Assembly: GCF_030864355.1 (NCBI RefSeq)
Contig: NC_083399.1
Location: forward strand, 518,501 to 582,500
Source of the DNA: Cutaneotrichosporon cavernicola
Taxonomy: Eukaryota > Basidiomycota > Tremellomycetes > Trichosporonales > Trichosporonaceae
DNA length: 64,000 nucleotides
Direction: 5' to 3'
Below are positions 9,953-21,233 of the stretch, one piece after another. The notes below the pieces were generated by a model, which was given only the letters and a program-made list of their open reading frames with translations, had not been told where the DNA came from and searched no databases. The first letter of the stretch is position 1. Every line of letters starts with the position of its first letter. Both the position numbers and the translations under genes were made by a program.

Positions 9953-11554
9953 CTACTGGCGCGAGCTGTAGTACACTCCGCCTCTGCTACTAGTGTTCGG
10001 CGCCGTGTTGTGGGGGTTCGGACCGCGCTCGCTAGGACTCGGGATGTGTTGGCTGACAAGGAGGTTGTTGGCGCTAGGTGTAAGCGCGCCCAACAGCGAG
10101 AAACATACCGCCTCAGCTCGATGACCTCATCCGAAAGACGTCGATTCTCCACTAAGAGCCGATTCCTCTCCTCCATCAGAACGTTGTGCGACGACTTGAG
10201 GGTGTCGATATGCTGCACGGCTTCCATCAGCCTTTTAAATTTTTTCTCTCTTTTTTTTTTATCACAAACTCACCTCTGTCGAGGATGACTTGCTTGGAAC
10301 CCTTCTGGCTGGTAATCGGGAGAATGACTCGAAGACGCTCAAACCCATCCTTGAGTACATTGCGCCGCTTCTGCCACATCAGCCGCTGTTTCTGCTATAA
10401 ACTTGTGTGCCCTGCCGCGCGCTCACCTGCTCGCTCTGGATGCGACTGAGCCGACCTGCCTCGGCCTTGGCTTCGCGGCTCAGGCCTGAACGACCTCCAC
10501 CTCTGCCATCAGACACAGCCGGTCCGACCTGCACTCACCTCTGTGATCCAGAGATGTCGAACCCGCCGCGGTCGTCGTCACTGTTCATGTCGTCGTCACT
10601 GTCATCATCGTCGCCCTCCTCCTTGCTCTTGACGGTCCGCCCCTGCATTCGACGGTGGGAAGTTCGAGACCGCCGAGAGGTGAGTTCGCGCGGATTGGCG
10701 CACGCCATTCCGGGGAGTTGGGACGGGGCGTGCTTGGGAGGCGAGTAACCCATGCTCGACATGTCTGACATGGTGCTCCCAAAGCTGCTGAGTGGGCTGT
10801 TCATCCCGCTGGCGATGGAGCCGCCCATCGAGCTAGACCCCGAGCCGGCTGAAGGCTGCGCCGCGTGTCCGAGTGCGCCATACGATTCCTGCATCGACGT
10901 CACGAACGACGGCATGCTCATCATGTTATGCGACACGAAGAGGGACGGCGGGGACGACGAGTGAGGAACTGCCATCAGAAGGTGCCTGACAAGGTAAAAC
11001 TCACCGCGGTAAGGGTGGTAGCCATACTGGTGGGGCGAAGGGGCATTCGGTGGGGCAGGTTGTGTTGGCTGGGTGGTTGCATACGCGAACGGGTTGGTGG
11101 TAAACTCCTTGTTGTAGAGCATGCTGCTGGGTAGAGGCTGAAGCTCGTAAGGGGCCAGTATGCCTTCGAGTCAGTCAAGGATCGAGAGGAAACAGAGAAA
11201 CCCACGGGAGACTTCGTGGCCGTGTGCTGCCTGTTCAGAAACGCGGCCTGGTGGTTGCCTGTTAAACGCAGCTTCGTCGCTCGCTCCCACGCCCGACTCG
11301 TCCTGCTGCTGCATGCCTGGAGCGTGTCAGCAAATATACAGTATGCCTGTGTGTTTGGTTGGATGTTGGCAGTGCGACATGTGAGGGTTGAGCCTATAGT
11401 ATGTCACATGCACGCGGCACACACCTTCTCTGCTCATGTCGACAGATGCCCTCGACCTTGAGCCAAACGCAGCCCGGCGAGAGGATGTTGAGGATGATGA
11501 AGAACAAGAAGAAGAAGAAGCAGTGTTAGGAGAATGGGGAGTGACGCGCGGCAT
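9953..11554 (-). CDS. bHLH-leucine-zipper transcription factor
   Basis: Eight exons on the minus strand (11554-11425, 11316-11206, 11163-11005, 10968-10539, 10502-10427, 10370-10274, 10220-10109, 10052-9953) give 404 residues. The introns are 108, 42, 36, 36, 56, 53 and 56 nt. The N-terminal part is Ser/Gly/Pro-rich. An acidic patch (EEGDDDDSDDD) precedes the DNA-binding region. The basic region is SRIQSEQKRRN (about 293-306), helix 1 is VLKDGFERLRVILP, the loop is ITSQKGSK and helix 2 is QVILDRAVQHIDTLKSS. A leucine-heptad zipper follows (VLMEERNRLLVENRRLSDEV). The Glu in the basic region predicts E-box (CANNTG) binding as a dimer in the nucleus. It could also be classed with Max/Myc-like factors; no orthology is claimed. 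The ATG at 11554 follows a long gene-free region. Confidence 0.8.
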
Positions 11555-14429
11555 AATGCCGAGTTGATGAACTTTGGAGGAAACCGACGCGCGGCGACCA
11601 CCTCCGTGCGGCCGCAAAACAGTGGAAAACAGGCCTCTGAGCCGAGGTCGACGCGACTTGCCGTCCTCGAGTCGGTCACCACACCAAAGGGGCGGTCAAG
11701 GCGAGGGGCGAGACTTTGAGGCGTTCCTTCAAACAGAAGGGGAGGGAGGATGGAGTGTCGGCCAGCGACAGCGTGTTGTAGAGTACAAGAAGACAGGCAA
11801 CGAAGAGCTAGGCAATGTGACTTGGTCAAACGAGCTCGCCCGCCCCAATGGTGGCGCTGGTGGAGGGGGGACGGAGGCACACAACAAGCCACACCAGGAC
11901 GCCCCCAGTATTGTCTGTGCGGAAGTGACGCCAAAGGATGCGGAAGATTCCCAAGGTGAGGTGGTTGTAAGCTGGAAGGGGAAATTGGAGAAGGAGAGGA
12001 CTAGCAGTCGACGACGCTGATGTTCGACGTTGTTCTTGCAAGCTCGCCGAAAGTGGGCAGGTGAACAAAGACGAAGGGGACAGAGGGAGGGATTGGAGAA
12101 CAGTGCTTTAACTTTGGCCGATTTCCCGAGCCGTGATCATCCAGAGAAGCAGAGTCACCAGTTGGTCCCCGCCTTGATGATCAGAAACTTGGTCACCGGG
12201 TGGTCATGGGGTTGGAATGAGGAGTTTCCTTGTGGGCCGGAAGAAGCACCAGACTCGATATGTGGACTTTGCACAGTACCCACTGACCCAGTAGGCGACT
12301 TTGATCTAAACCTTGATGATTTCCTGAGACGCCGCCTAGCCCTATCAGTTGGGAGTAAGTCGCTCACGCTATCAGTCCTTTTGCGGGGACCACCAAACCT
12401 TCTTGGCACAACGGACCTTTGCTCACTTGATATTGGGGGACCAACAGGGTGAATGTTGCAGGGCTTTAGTCGAGGCGAATAAGGGCAACGGCAGCACCGC
12501 CACATTGTGACTGCATGGCACATGCTTCCTGTGGCGCGTACCTCACCTCGAGTGGTACGATGCGTTGTTTTAGAAGCGGCGTAGTGGTGGCGAGTGAGCG
12601 GCTCAACCCTTGCGGTGTGGTTTCGCCGCACAACGAGGAAGGTTGTGGTGCGAGTTGTGACCGGAGTCAGAATGACAAGGTGAGTGTGTAACATGAGGCG
12701 GAGGCTTATTCTTGTTCTTGTAAGTGGTGTAAAGTGAAGTAGTAGGAGGGACTGATTGATCATGAATGTGGTTCCAAGATGATGATGATGATGATGATGA
12801 TGATGATCTAAGAGTGAGTGATGATCTAGTAGAACAATGCAAGGTTGATTGAGAATGGGACATTGTGATGATGGATGAGTGTGTCAACGAGTGATGGCGA
12901 TTGTGATTGATATTGTGATTGTGATTGTGATGTAGAGTGTTAGTCTTTCAGCTTTCAGTTTGATACGAGTGATGGAAAATGTCAAGTCAAGAGTCATGTT
13001 GTGTTGGTAAGGGAAGGTGGATTGCTGAATGTACGATGGCCCCTCACTTGTCACTTTGATCCTTCTGATGGTTTGTTACTACATCTGGATAAAGGCAGTG
13101 TCATGGATCGACAAGCAAGGTCATCTTTCTGCAAGCCATTGGTCGTGCATGCACTCACCCCTCCTTTGACTGTACTCACTAGTCATATTCCTACCTACAC
13201 CATGAGCCATCATGCTAAAAGTCGACTGCTATGCATTGATGCATTAGGGATTACGGTATTGTCGGCGATGACGGCCGTTCCAAACCATTGTCGGCGGCAT
13301 CCGATGGCCGATCTCCGACGATTCAACAACGCGTTGCGTTGACGCAGGGTTAACTCTTTGGGGTTCTGTTTACATGGCAAACTGCCAGCTGAACCCAACT
13401 GCGCTCTGCGCTGCGGGTAACAACAATACAAAGCAGGTGTTGAATGATTCAGCCTAGAGTGCATGTACAATCAATCACACAGTCTTCCTACTTTATACCA
13501 GATCATTAGACAAGGCGGTTGACAGCAGCTTGATCGTATGTCCTGTACATATGCATCATCTCTCTGTCATGTTGATGTGATCAAGCCTGCAAACTGTCTT
13601 CCGATCCGATGGCAATGTTACCAAGCATTCATTGTAAAGTGTGATGTGATGGTCGGATTACGGTCATTTGATGCCCGCGGGGTTGGCGTTGCGTTCGTTG
13701 GTGGTTGTGTTGGCCGGTTGACCAATTGACCGGTGTCTCGGGTCCTCGGGCGGCTTCAGACCGGTTGCCACAATGTGCCACAGCCTCGATGGGCGCTCAA
13801 CTGAAACTTGCACCATCCACCAAACTACCAGCAATGCTACAAGGGGGGTACACGAGTAGTGCCTACGGGGTCTTGAGAGGTTGCAAGAAAAAGACAAAGT
13901 ATCGGACTTGTTCGGCTGGTGCCTTGTAAATGACCTTGGGAGGTTTATCGGCCATTGACCGCCGAAAGAGAGTAAAACGGCCATTCACCCCACGTCATTC
14001 ACCCGATTTGTCTGGATAGAGCCTCTTAGCAAATAGGAATCCTCGCTTTGCTAAACCATGACAGTTCTAGCCACTAAGGAGACAGAAACAACGACACCAA
14101 AGAGATGCAAGGACAGTCTGCTTGCTTTGGTTGTGGAGCCATCTTTGAACCTATCCCACCCCGTGGTTTGGTTTGTATTGGGACAGATTGACTGGGTTAT
14201 TCAAAGCACACAGACCTTTCAACTGGCCCCACCCCACTCACTTCCTTCATTAGTAGTTCAGACCTTCCCACTCATCGCTTTTCTTCCTTCTTCATCTCAC
14301 ATCTCTTTGCAACAGAGACAAGACAAAAAAACGGCAAGGGCTTTTCATTAGGTCACTAGCCAAAGCGCACTTGTTGCAGAGCACGACTACACTACTCCCC
14401 ACTCTCCCACCTTCATTGCTGCCAACAAT
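11555..14429. other. 2.9-kb gene-free region between the bHLH gene and aconitase
   Basis: This is the longest non-coding interval before the decayed right end. Open frames on both strands lack family resemblance, credible starts and splice continuity. It holds GAT and GATTGTGATT microsatellites (12778-12807 and around 12897-12935) and CT-rich runs near 14220-14330 that probably belong to the aconitase promoter. It is likely regulatory DNA or a long leader for the bHLH gene. Confidence 0.5.
12778..12807. repeat. (GAT)10 microsatellite
   Basis: Ten perfect GAT units lie within the gene-free region upstream of the bHLH gene. Confidence 0.95.
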
Positions 14430-17312
14430 ATGATCACTCCTCGTCTCTCTTCGGCGTCGTCGCTCCTCCGCGGCGTTCGCACCTACGCGTCCGTCCAGGG
14501 CAACATTGGCGCTACCCAGGTGCCCATGTCCAACCTCGAGAAGGGCAAGTTCATCAACTACCAGCGCATTGAGGACAACCTCCAGATTGTCCGCAACCGG
14601 TGAGTTTTGCTTTGAGCCCTTGCGAAATGAGATGTGTCCACAACCCAAAAGGCCAACCTCCATTGTCACATGATGCTTCTCATCGTTGCGCCGACTGCGG
14701 ACACTGGCCGTTGCGTATCATGTTGGCCATGGTCGACAAGGAGCTTGCGGCACAGTCAAGGGGTGGGAGAGAAGGGGGAGAGCCTGGCGCAAGGTCAGAT
14801 GAGCATCATAGCCACAAACGCCGAGGGAAGGGGCCGGGAATGGAATCCAACATGTAGGATTCCAACCCCGGTCAACCTCATCCAAAATACCCGCCCTCTC
14901 CTCGTGACCACGTCCCCCCACGTATCACGCATCACTCAACACCGACGTAGTTCAAATCAACTTGTTGCTGACATGGTTCCAGCCTCAACGCCCCCCTCAC
15001 CCTCGCCGAGAAGATCGTCTACGGTCACCTCGACGACCCGCACCACCAGGAGATTGCCCGTGGCGCGTCGTACCTCAAGCTGCGCCCCGACGTGAGTAGT
15101 TGCTTTTTTCTTCTTCTTGTCTCTCGCTAACTATGCTTAGCGTGTTGCCTGCCAGGATGCCACCGCCCAGATGGCCATCCTCCAGTTCATGTCGGCTGGC
15201 CTCCCCCAGACCGCCGTCCCCACCTCGGTCCACTGCGACCACCTTATCCAGGCCCAGGTCTCTGGTGTCCCCGACCTTAAGCGCGCTATCGACATGAACA
15301 AGGAGGTCTACGACTTCCTTGCCACTGCCTGCGCCAAGTACGGCATCGGCTTCTGGAAGCCGGGATCTGGTATCATCCACCAGATCATCCTTGAGAACTA
15401 CGCCATCCCGGGTCTCATGATGATCGGTACCGACTCGCACACCCCCAACGCTGGTGGTCTCGGCATGGTTGCCTGCGGTGTCGGTGGTGCCGACGCCGTC
15501 GACGTCATGGCCGGCATCCCTTGGGAGCTCAAGTGCCCCAAGGTCATTGGCGTTAACCTCACCGGCAAGATGTCGGGCTGGACTACCCCCAAGGACGTTA
15601 TCCTCAAGGTCGCTGGTATCCTCACCGTCAAGGGTGGCACTGGCGCCATCATCGAGTACACCGGCCCCGGTGTCGATAACCTCTCGTGCACTGGTATGGC
15701 TACCATCTGCAACATGGGTGCCGAGATTGGTGCCACCACCTCGCTCTTCCCCTACAACGAGCGCATGGCCGACTACCTCCGTGCCACCAACCGTGGCCAG
15801 GCCGCCGAGTACGCCAACGCCTTCAAGCACAACCTCACCCCCGACGCCGGCGCCGAGTACGACCAGCACATTACCATCAACCTTGACGAGCTCGAGCCCC
15901 ACATCAACGGCCCCTTCACCCCCGACCTCGCCACCCCCATCTCCAAGTTCGCCGAGGCTGTCAAGGCCAACGGCTGGCCCGAGGAGCTCAAGGTCGGCCT
16001 CATCGGTTCGTGCACCAACTCGTCGTACGAGGACATGTCTCGCTCGGCCTCGATTGCCGACGAGGCTGCCGCCCACGGCCTCAAGGCCAAGTCGCTCTTC
16101 ACCATCACCCCCGGTTCGGAGCAGGTTCGCGCCACCATTGCCCGTGACGGCTTTGTCGACACCTTTGAGGGTGTCGGCGGTGTTGTTCTTGCCAACGCCT
16201 GTGGCCCCTGCATTGGCCAGTGGGACCGCCAGGACGTGAAGAAGGGCGAGAAGAACTCGATCATCACCTCGTACAACCGTAACTTCACCGGCCGTAACGA
16301 CGCCAACCCCGCTACTCACGCCTTTGTCGCCTCGCCCGACCTTGTCACCGCCATGGTCTTTGCCGGTGACCTCACCTTCAACCCCATGACCGACTCGCTC
16401 AAGGGCGCCGACGGCAAGGAGTTCAAGTTTGCTGAGCCCCGTGGCCTCGAGCTTCCCCCCAAGGGCTACGACCCGGGAGAGAACACCTTCCAGGCTCCCC
16501 CCGCCGACGGCTCGCAGGTCAACGTCGCTGTCTCGCCCACTTCGGACCGTCTCCAGGTCCTCAAGCCCTTCACCGCCTGGGACGGCAAGGACATTGTCGA
16601 CGCCCCCGTCCTCATCAAGGCTCAGGGCAAGTGCACCACCGACCACATCTCTGCTGGTGGCCCTTGGCTCAAGTACCGTGGGTGAGTAAGAACAAGCTCG
16701 ATGGACATCGGCAAATTCAAATACCCGACTTTGTACCTGACTGACTCCCAGGCACCTCGAGAACATCTCGCAGAACTGCCTGATTGGCGCCATCAACGCC
16801 GACAACGGCGAGGCCAACAAGGTTCTCAACCAGATGACCGGCGAGTTTGGCGCCGTCCCCACTGTCGGCGCTGCCTACCGTGACGCTGGCATCCCATGGG
16901 TTGTTGTCGGTGACGAGAACTGTGAGCATTCTTTGTGGCTGGACTTTGCTAACAGACAGACGGTGAGGGTTCGTCGCGTGAGCACGCCGCTCTTGAGCCC
17001 CGTTTCCTCGGTGGCCGTGCCGTTATTGTCCGCTCGTTCGCCCGTATCCACGAGACCAACCTCAAGAAGCAGGGTATGCTTCCCCTCTGGTTCAAGGACC
17101 CCAAGGACTACGACCTCATCTCGGGCTCTGACAAGCTCTCGATTGTTGGCCTCGCCGACTTCAAGCCCGGGCAGGAGATCACCGTCAAGGGCAAGCGCGC
17201 CGACGGCTCGGAGTACTCGTTCCAGACCACCAACACCATCAACGAGGGTCAGTGGGCTTGGTTCGAGGCCGGCTCGGCTCTCAACAAGATGAAGAAGGAC
17301 GCCGGCAACTAA
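14430..17312 (+). CDS. ACO1: Mitochondrial aconitate hydratase (aconitase)
   Basis: Five exons (14430-14599, 14983-15091, 15141-16681, 16752-16921, 16960-17312) encode 780 residues, the normal length. It isomerises citrate to isocitrate in the TCA cycle in the mitochondrial matrix. A short presequence ([20 protein letters not shown]) precedes the mature enzyme. The three 4Fe-4S ligands are visible: Cys384 in IGSCTNSS, and Cys447 and Cys450 in [10 protein letters not shown]. The substrate-loop motif YGEGSSREH is split by intron 4, inside its Tyr codon. The C-terminal swivel domain carries the typical WFEAGSALN ending. Introns 2-4 are 49, 70 and 38 nt, but intron 1 is 383 nt and holds a strong hairpin (see separate entry). 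The exon sequence is very C-rich at third positions, which opens a 595-codon shadow frame on the other strand. Confidence 0.97.
14834..14871 (+). other. Hairpin in aconitase intron 1
   Basis: An 8-bp perfect stem (TGGAATCC at 14841-14848 with GGATTCCA at 14857-14864) is extended, after a 2-nt internal loop, by CCGGG (14834-14838) with CCCGG (14867-14871). The terminal loop is 8 nt. It lies inside the 383-nt first intron, the only long intron of the gene. Confidence 0.75.
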
Positions 17313-18060
17313 TCTAACCAACGGTGTTCCATAGTGATGTAGTGATATGCAGTCGGATCCAGGCATTGGGGCAGTAGGATGACATGGAGTACGGAATCAA
17401 ATTCCTTTAGCACAAGTCTGCACGGTTGAACGCGACGAGCACATGCGAGCGACGACCCGACGACCCAACTGTCTGCTAGACATCTGCAGCTGACACAGAC
17501 GCCGGGCATGCGCACGCGGTCCCACTCGGACCCACTCCCTTGCTGTATCGACGGTCCGTCGGTCGTCAGTCCGAGCTATAATCCCCATCCAAGCCTCTAC
17601 GCTGCCCTACGCTGCCAACTGTCAAGAACCAGATCACATTGCACCACCATACCTCGTTCTAGAAAATACGACAAGCCTAGACGTCAGCGCAGTCCAAATG
17701 AAGCGCCAAAAAGGAAATATCAGATTGTCCAGTGAGAACATCGGCCACACGCCCGCAGTACACGACTGGCGGTTGGTGCGGCCTGAGTCAAGAGGTGCCA
17801 ATGGGGAGGATCCTCCACTCTTCATATATGCGACACGGAGCGAGACTCACCTTGGTATCAGAGAATGGGAGGATGGTTGATGTACAAATGTCAATGTCAA
17901 GATGTACCAGTCTCCTTTTCAACATTTTTCCGCCAGTGTTGGAGCTTATCACTCACAGAAGTCCACGTCACTAGGTGTTTTTGTGAGTCTCTAGTCTTTG
18001 TACAGTTGTCCATCTCCATCACCCTTCCAAAACAAACCACCCCCCCCCCCCCCCCCCAAC
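17313..18060. other. Intergenic region between aconitase and the helicase
   Basis: No gene is recognised in these 748 bp. The left part is the aconitase 3' end. The right part is a CT-rich leader ending in the poly-C tract before the helicase ATG. Confidence 0.5.
18040..18057 (+). repeat. Poly-C tract (18 nt) directly before the helicase start codon
   Basis: Eighteen C residues are followed by AAC and then the ATG at 18061. It is the closest to its start codon of the three poly-C leaders in this window. Confidence 0.9.
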
Positions 18061-19782
18061 ATGCTGGCCGCGTACTCTGTCGCGCGCGTTGTGCCGCCTC
18101 TCGCGCGAGTACTCAGCCCCGCCATTGCGGGCTTTACTTCATCCGCCATCAGTGCCGCCAGTGGCGCGCCGGGTCAACCGCGCAGACGCGTGCGTCCAGA
18201 CGTGCGTTTCGACGTCCCGAAGGCCTCGAAGCGATGGGACAACCGCGGGCTGGACCGCGCAACCGCTCCAGCCGGACAGACGACATCACGCCGTCTCGCA
18301 GAGGTACTTCGCGCACCCCCTTCGTCACCCTCGAGCGTCATCGCCAAACCTACACCCTCGAGCGTCGCCAAACCTACACCCATGCTCAGTGCGCGGACAC
18401 ATAAGAATCTGGTCGATTCCCAACCAAAGCCATTCACGTCGTTCAAGATCCATCCAGGACTGCAACAGGCATTGGAAGAGGCGCTTCCTAATGGAAAGAC
18501 AACGCCAATTCAGACTCTCGCCCTGTCCAACCTACTGGCCAAACCACACAAGTTGAGGGCATTGCTCGGCGCAGAGACGGGGAGCGGAAAGACGTTGGCA
18601 TACCTCGTCCCATTGATGCACCATCTCAAACGTACAGATGTCGGCCCTCCACCAGCAGAATACGACAAGATCTCAGTGACGGCTCGCGCACTCGTTCTGG
18701 GTCCAACGCACGAACTCACACGGCAAAGTACCTCGGTCGCAAAACATCTCAGTCGTTCAGCCAAACTTCGCGTCATTGGCACAAGTTGGAATGGCCCTAT
18801 GTACGGATACGCCGACGTGTTGCTCGCAACAGGGCGTGGCGCAACATCTCTCCTTGGCCTGCCGTACGAGGCTAGAGATCGGCCTGGCCGCCCTAGGCCC
18901 ACAAAAGAGACCAACGACACCAAACCGAAAACGTTTAGGGAGTATCTCAATCTCGGCGACACAGAATGGCTCGTTATCGACGAGGCAGACGTCCTCCTCG
19001 GTCCGGACTTTATCAACGAGACTTCTCGTGTCGTCAAGCGTGTCCTGGCCGCATCTCCAAATGTCAATGTGCTTCTCGTGACGGCCACGCTCCCTCCGTC
19101 GCTTGTCCGCGTGCTCGAGGGCGACCTCTTCGGCGGCGAGTTTACCCATCTCCTCTCCCCCGGTCTCCACCGTCTCCCCAAACAACTCGATACCCGCTTT
19201 GTCCCATGGTCCGGCGGCGGTAACCGCGTCTCGGATATTGTGCATGAGGTCAAACGTGGCTTTGCAGAGGACGCACTCGATGCCAAGCTCTCAGGCAACG
19301 AGGGCAAGCCGCGCGCAGTCGTGTTCTGCAGCTCGGTCGGACAGGTCAAGGCCATCACCACTGCACTGGAGGAAAAGGCCGTCGCTGCACTTGCGTGGAC
19401 TGGCGACTCGCCTGAGCGTGTACGCGGACGCGATGGACCACTGGAAGCGTTCCTCGCCCGTGGCCAGGCAACAGACCCAAAGGGCCCACGCGTGCTCGTA
19501 ACCACTTCGCTCCTCTCTCGTGGCCTAGACTTTTCCGCCGACGTAACCACCATCTACCTCGTCGATCCGCCGCGCGACGTCCTCGACTTTGTGCACCGCG
19601 CCGGACGGGCGGGACGAGCTGGACGCCATGGTCGGGTCGTCGTGTTCGGCGTCAATGGTGCCAACGAGCTCAAGTACGGCAAGGAGATCAAGAGCGTACT
19701 TGGCAAGGTCGAGCGGCGCCAGGCTGTCAAGCCAGGCGGCCGCACGTGGTCCGGCAAGGATAAGGAGCGCAGTCGCAAGTAG
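18061..19782 (+). CDS. MRH4: Mitochondrial DEAD-box RNA helicase, MRH4-like
   Basis: A single exon encodes 573 residues. The N terminus is Arg/Ala/Ser-rich and low in acid, consistent with mitochondrial import. Helicase motifs appear in order: the Q-motif region TTPIQTLAL, motif I GAETGSGKT, motif Ia-like LGPTHELTRQ, motif II VIDEADVLL, motif III TAT in VTATLPP, motif V SRGLDFSADV and motif VI HRAGRAGRAG. MRH4 proteins are ATP-dependent helicases needed for assembly of the mitochondrial large ribosomal subunit. The shortened motif Ia region and long insert before DEAD are typical of that branch. The gene has no introns, unlike most neighbours. Three or four AGAGCGT repeats follow the stop codon. 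The DEAD-box call is certain; the MRH4 assignment is likely. Confidence 0.85.
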   Translation: MLAAYSVARVVPPLARVLSPAIAGFTSSAISAASGAPGQPRRRVRPDVRFDVPKASKRWDNRGLDRATAPAGQTTSRRLAEVLRAPPSSPSSVIAKPTPSSVAKPTPMLSARTHKNLVDSQPKPFTSFKIHPGLQQALEEALPNGKTTPIQTLALSNLLAKPHKLRALLGAETGSGKTLAYLVPLMHHLKRTDVGPPPAEYDKISVTARALVLGPTHELTRQSTSVAKHLSRSAKLRVIGTSWNGPMYGYADVLLATGRGATSLLGLPYEARDRPGRPRPTKETNDTKPKTFREYLNLGDTEWLVIDEADVLLGPDFINETSRVVKRVLAASPNVNVLLVTATLPPSLVRVLEGDLFGGEFTHLLSPGLHRLPKQLDTRFVPWSGGGNRVSDIVHEVKRGFAEDALDAKLSGNEGKPRAVVFCSSVGQVKAITTALEEKAVAALAWTGDSPERVRGRDGPLEAFLARGQATDPKGPRVLVTTSLLSRGLDFSADVTTIYLVDPPRDVLDFVHRAGRAGRAGRHGRVVVFGVNGANELKYGKEIKSVLGKVERRQAVKPGGRTWSGKDKERSRK

Positions 19783-19887
19783 AGCGTAGAGCGTAGAGCG
19801 TAGAGGGGGACGACACACAGACTGTAATACTAGCTAGCACTTTTGCACCCCACCTGGCAATCACTCATCATGCATCACTCTTGACTC

Positions 19888-20993
19888 TTACTCCTTGCGG
19901 TGGAGGATGGTGGCGGAACCCTGCGCCGAGGGAAGGACGAAGAGCTCGGCAATCTGGACGTGCGGCGGGCGCATGGCGCACCAAACAATCTCCTCGGCAA
20001 TGTCCTCGGCCACGACTGTTATCAGTGGACAACGACAGGCAAGCGCTCACGCGGATCAAAGCCCTTGTACACGGCCTTGGCGGCGTCCTCGTTACCGCGG
20101 AAGCGAATGACGGAAAAGTTGGTCTCGACAAAGCCCGGCGCGACCTCTGTCACGCGGATGCCCGTAGCCACAAGCTCCTTGAGCAGCGACTGGGTGAAGG
20201 CCTTGACGGCACTGGGGTGAGCCATTGTTTGGCTAGCCTGCTATGCCATTAGACTCACTGTTTGGTGGCGCAGTAAACCGCTCCGCCAACATACGCCTCG
20301 CGACCAGCCAGCGAGCCAATGTTGAGAATATGGCCCGAGTCCTGCCTCTTCATCTCGGGGAGGAACGCCTGCGTGACCTGAATAAGCGAGACGAGGTTAG
20401 TGTCGACCATAAAGTCGACGTCGTTCATCTTGATGTCGCCAACGCGCTCGGTACCCACTGCCCCGCCGGCATTGTTGACGAGGCTTTTTATCTCAGCTCT
20501 TTTCGGGAGGCACAACTTACATGTCAAACGACTTGACACCGTCGGCCTTGAGGGCGGGCACAAGGGCGTCGACGGCCGTACGGTCGTTGACGTCGAGCGT
20601 GCGGACGACGATCTGCGGGTTCTGACCCATTGTTTGGGCAGCAGCCTTGGCCTGGGCAGCCACTTCTTCGAGCGCTTCCTTCCGACGAGCGAGGAGGACT
20701 AGGTTGCAGCCGGCGCGGGCAAAGAGGATCGCGGTGGACGCTCCGATGCCACCAGACGCGCCGGTGATGATGGCTGGGAGTCAGTGAGGGCCCAGGGCGG
20801 GAGGTGGAGGTGGGCAGGAAAGGTGAGAGGACGGTGAGGAGGGCATGTGGATAAGGGCGCGGGCGCTGACGCAGCAGAGTCGAGTGCGCAATGAGTACAC
20901 GCTACTACGCTACGCACCAGTCTTGCCCTGCAGGCTAAAGTCAGTTCCATCTACGCTCACTGCTCACCGAGTAGTGTTGAAGAGCTCTGGCAT
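19888..20993 (-). CDS. Short-chain dehydrogenase (YMR226C-like NADP-dependent)
   Basis: Six exons (20993-20968, 20934-20918, 20773-20521, 20483-20259, 20211-20051, 20015-19888) give 269 residues, matching the family length of about 267. Exon 2 is only 17 nt and intron 1 only 33 nt (branch AACTGAC); the others are 144, 37, 47 and 35 nt. The Rossmann motif TGASGGIG lies at 18-25, NNAG at 102-105, and the catalytic Ser156, Tyr169 and Lys173 in YCATK. The product resembles yeast YMR226C and bacterial YdfG, which oxidise L-allo-threonine, serine and other 3-hydroxy acids in the cytosol. The ending [20 protein letters not shown] is typical of this branch. The substrate is inferred. Only this exon set joins MPELFNTTR to LQGKT in frame. 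Confidence 0.85.
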
Positions 20994-21233
20994 TTTAATA
21001 AAGGTGGGCGATTGTTCAACGTTGACATGGTCCACCTCACTGGAATGGAGAAAGCCCATTCCGCCCATCCCCCATGCCGCCCGCCCGCCATTCGGCCCGA
21101 AGGGTAGGGTTGTTGCCGATTGGCTGATAAACGTCATGGTTGGCAGCCAGCAACCACTTGCCACTCGTCTTCAACATGCGTATGCATAAACAAATACAGG
21201 CACATAATACAACCAGAAACGCGTTTCTGTCAA

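Noticed and set aside
12155..12763. A 202-codon minus-strand open frame upstream of the bHLH gene
   Set aside because: No family resemblance, composition unlike neighbouring proteins, and no splice link to the bHLH exons. It is left as intergenic.
14600..14982. A box C/D snoRNA in aconitase intron 1
   Set aside because: A clear C box plus D box pair with terminal stem could not be found. Only the hairpin is supported.
15075..16862. A 595-codon open frame antisense to aconitase
   Set aside because: It mirrors aconitase codons, whose third positions are almost all C or G, and crosses a real intron. Its Gly/Val-rich product has no family resemblance. Shorter antisense frames opposite SNU114, UFD4 and gamma-COP have the same cause.
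20951..20967. A 17-nt intron in the SDR gene removing GTGAGC...GTAG
   Set aside because: Too short to be spliced and leads to an early stop. The 33-nt interval with a CTGAC branch and TTTAG acceptor fits and restores the conserved sequence.
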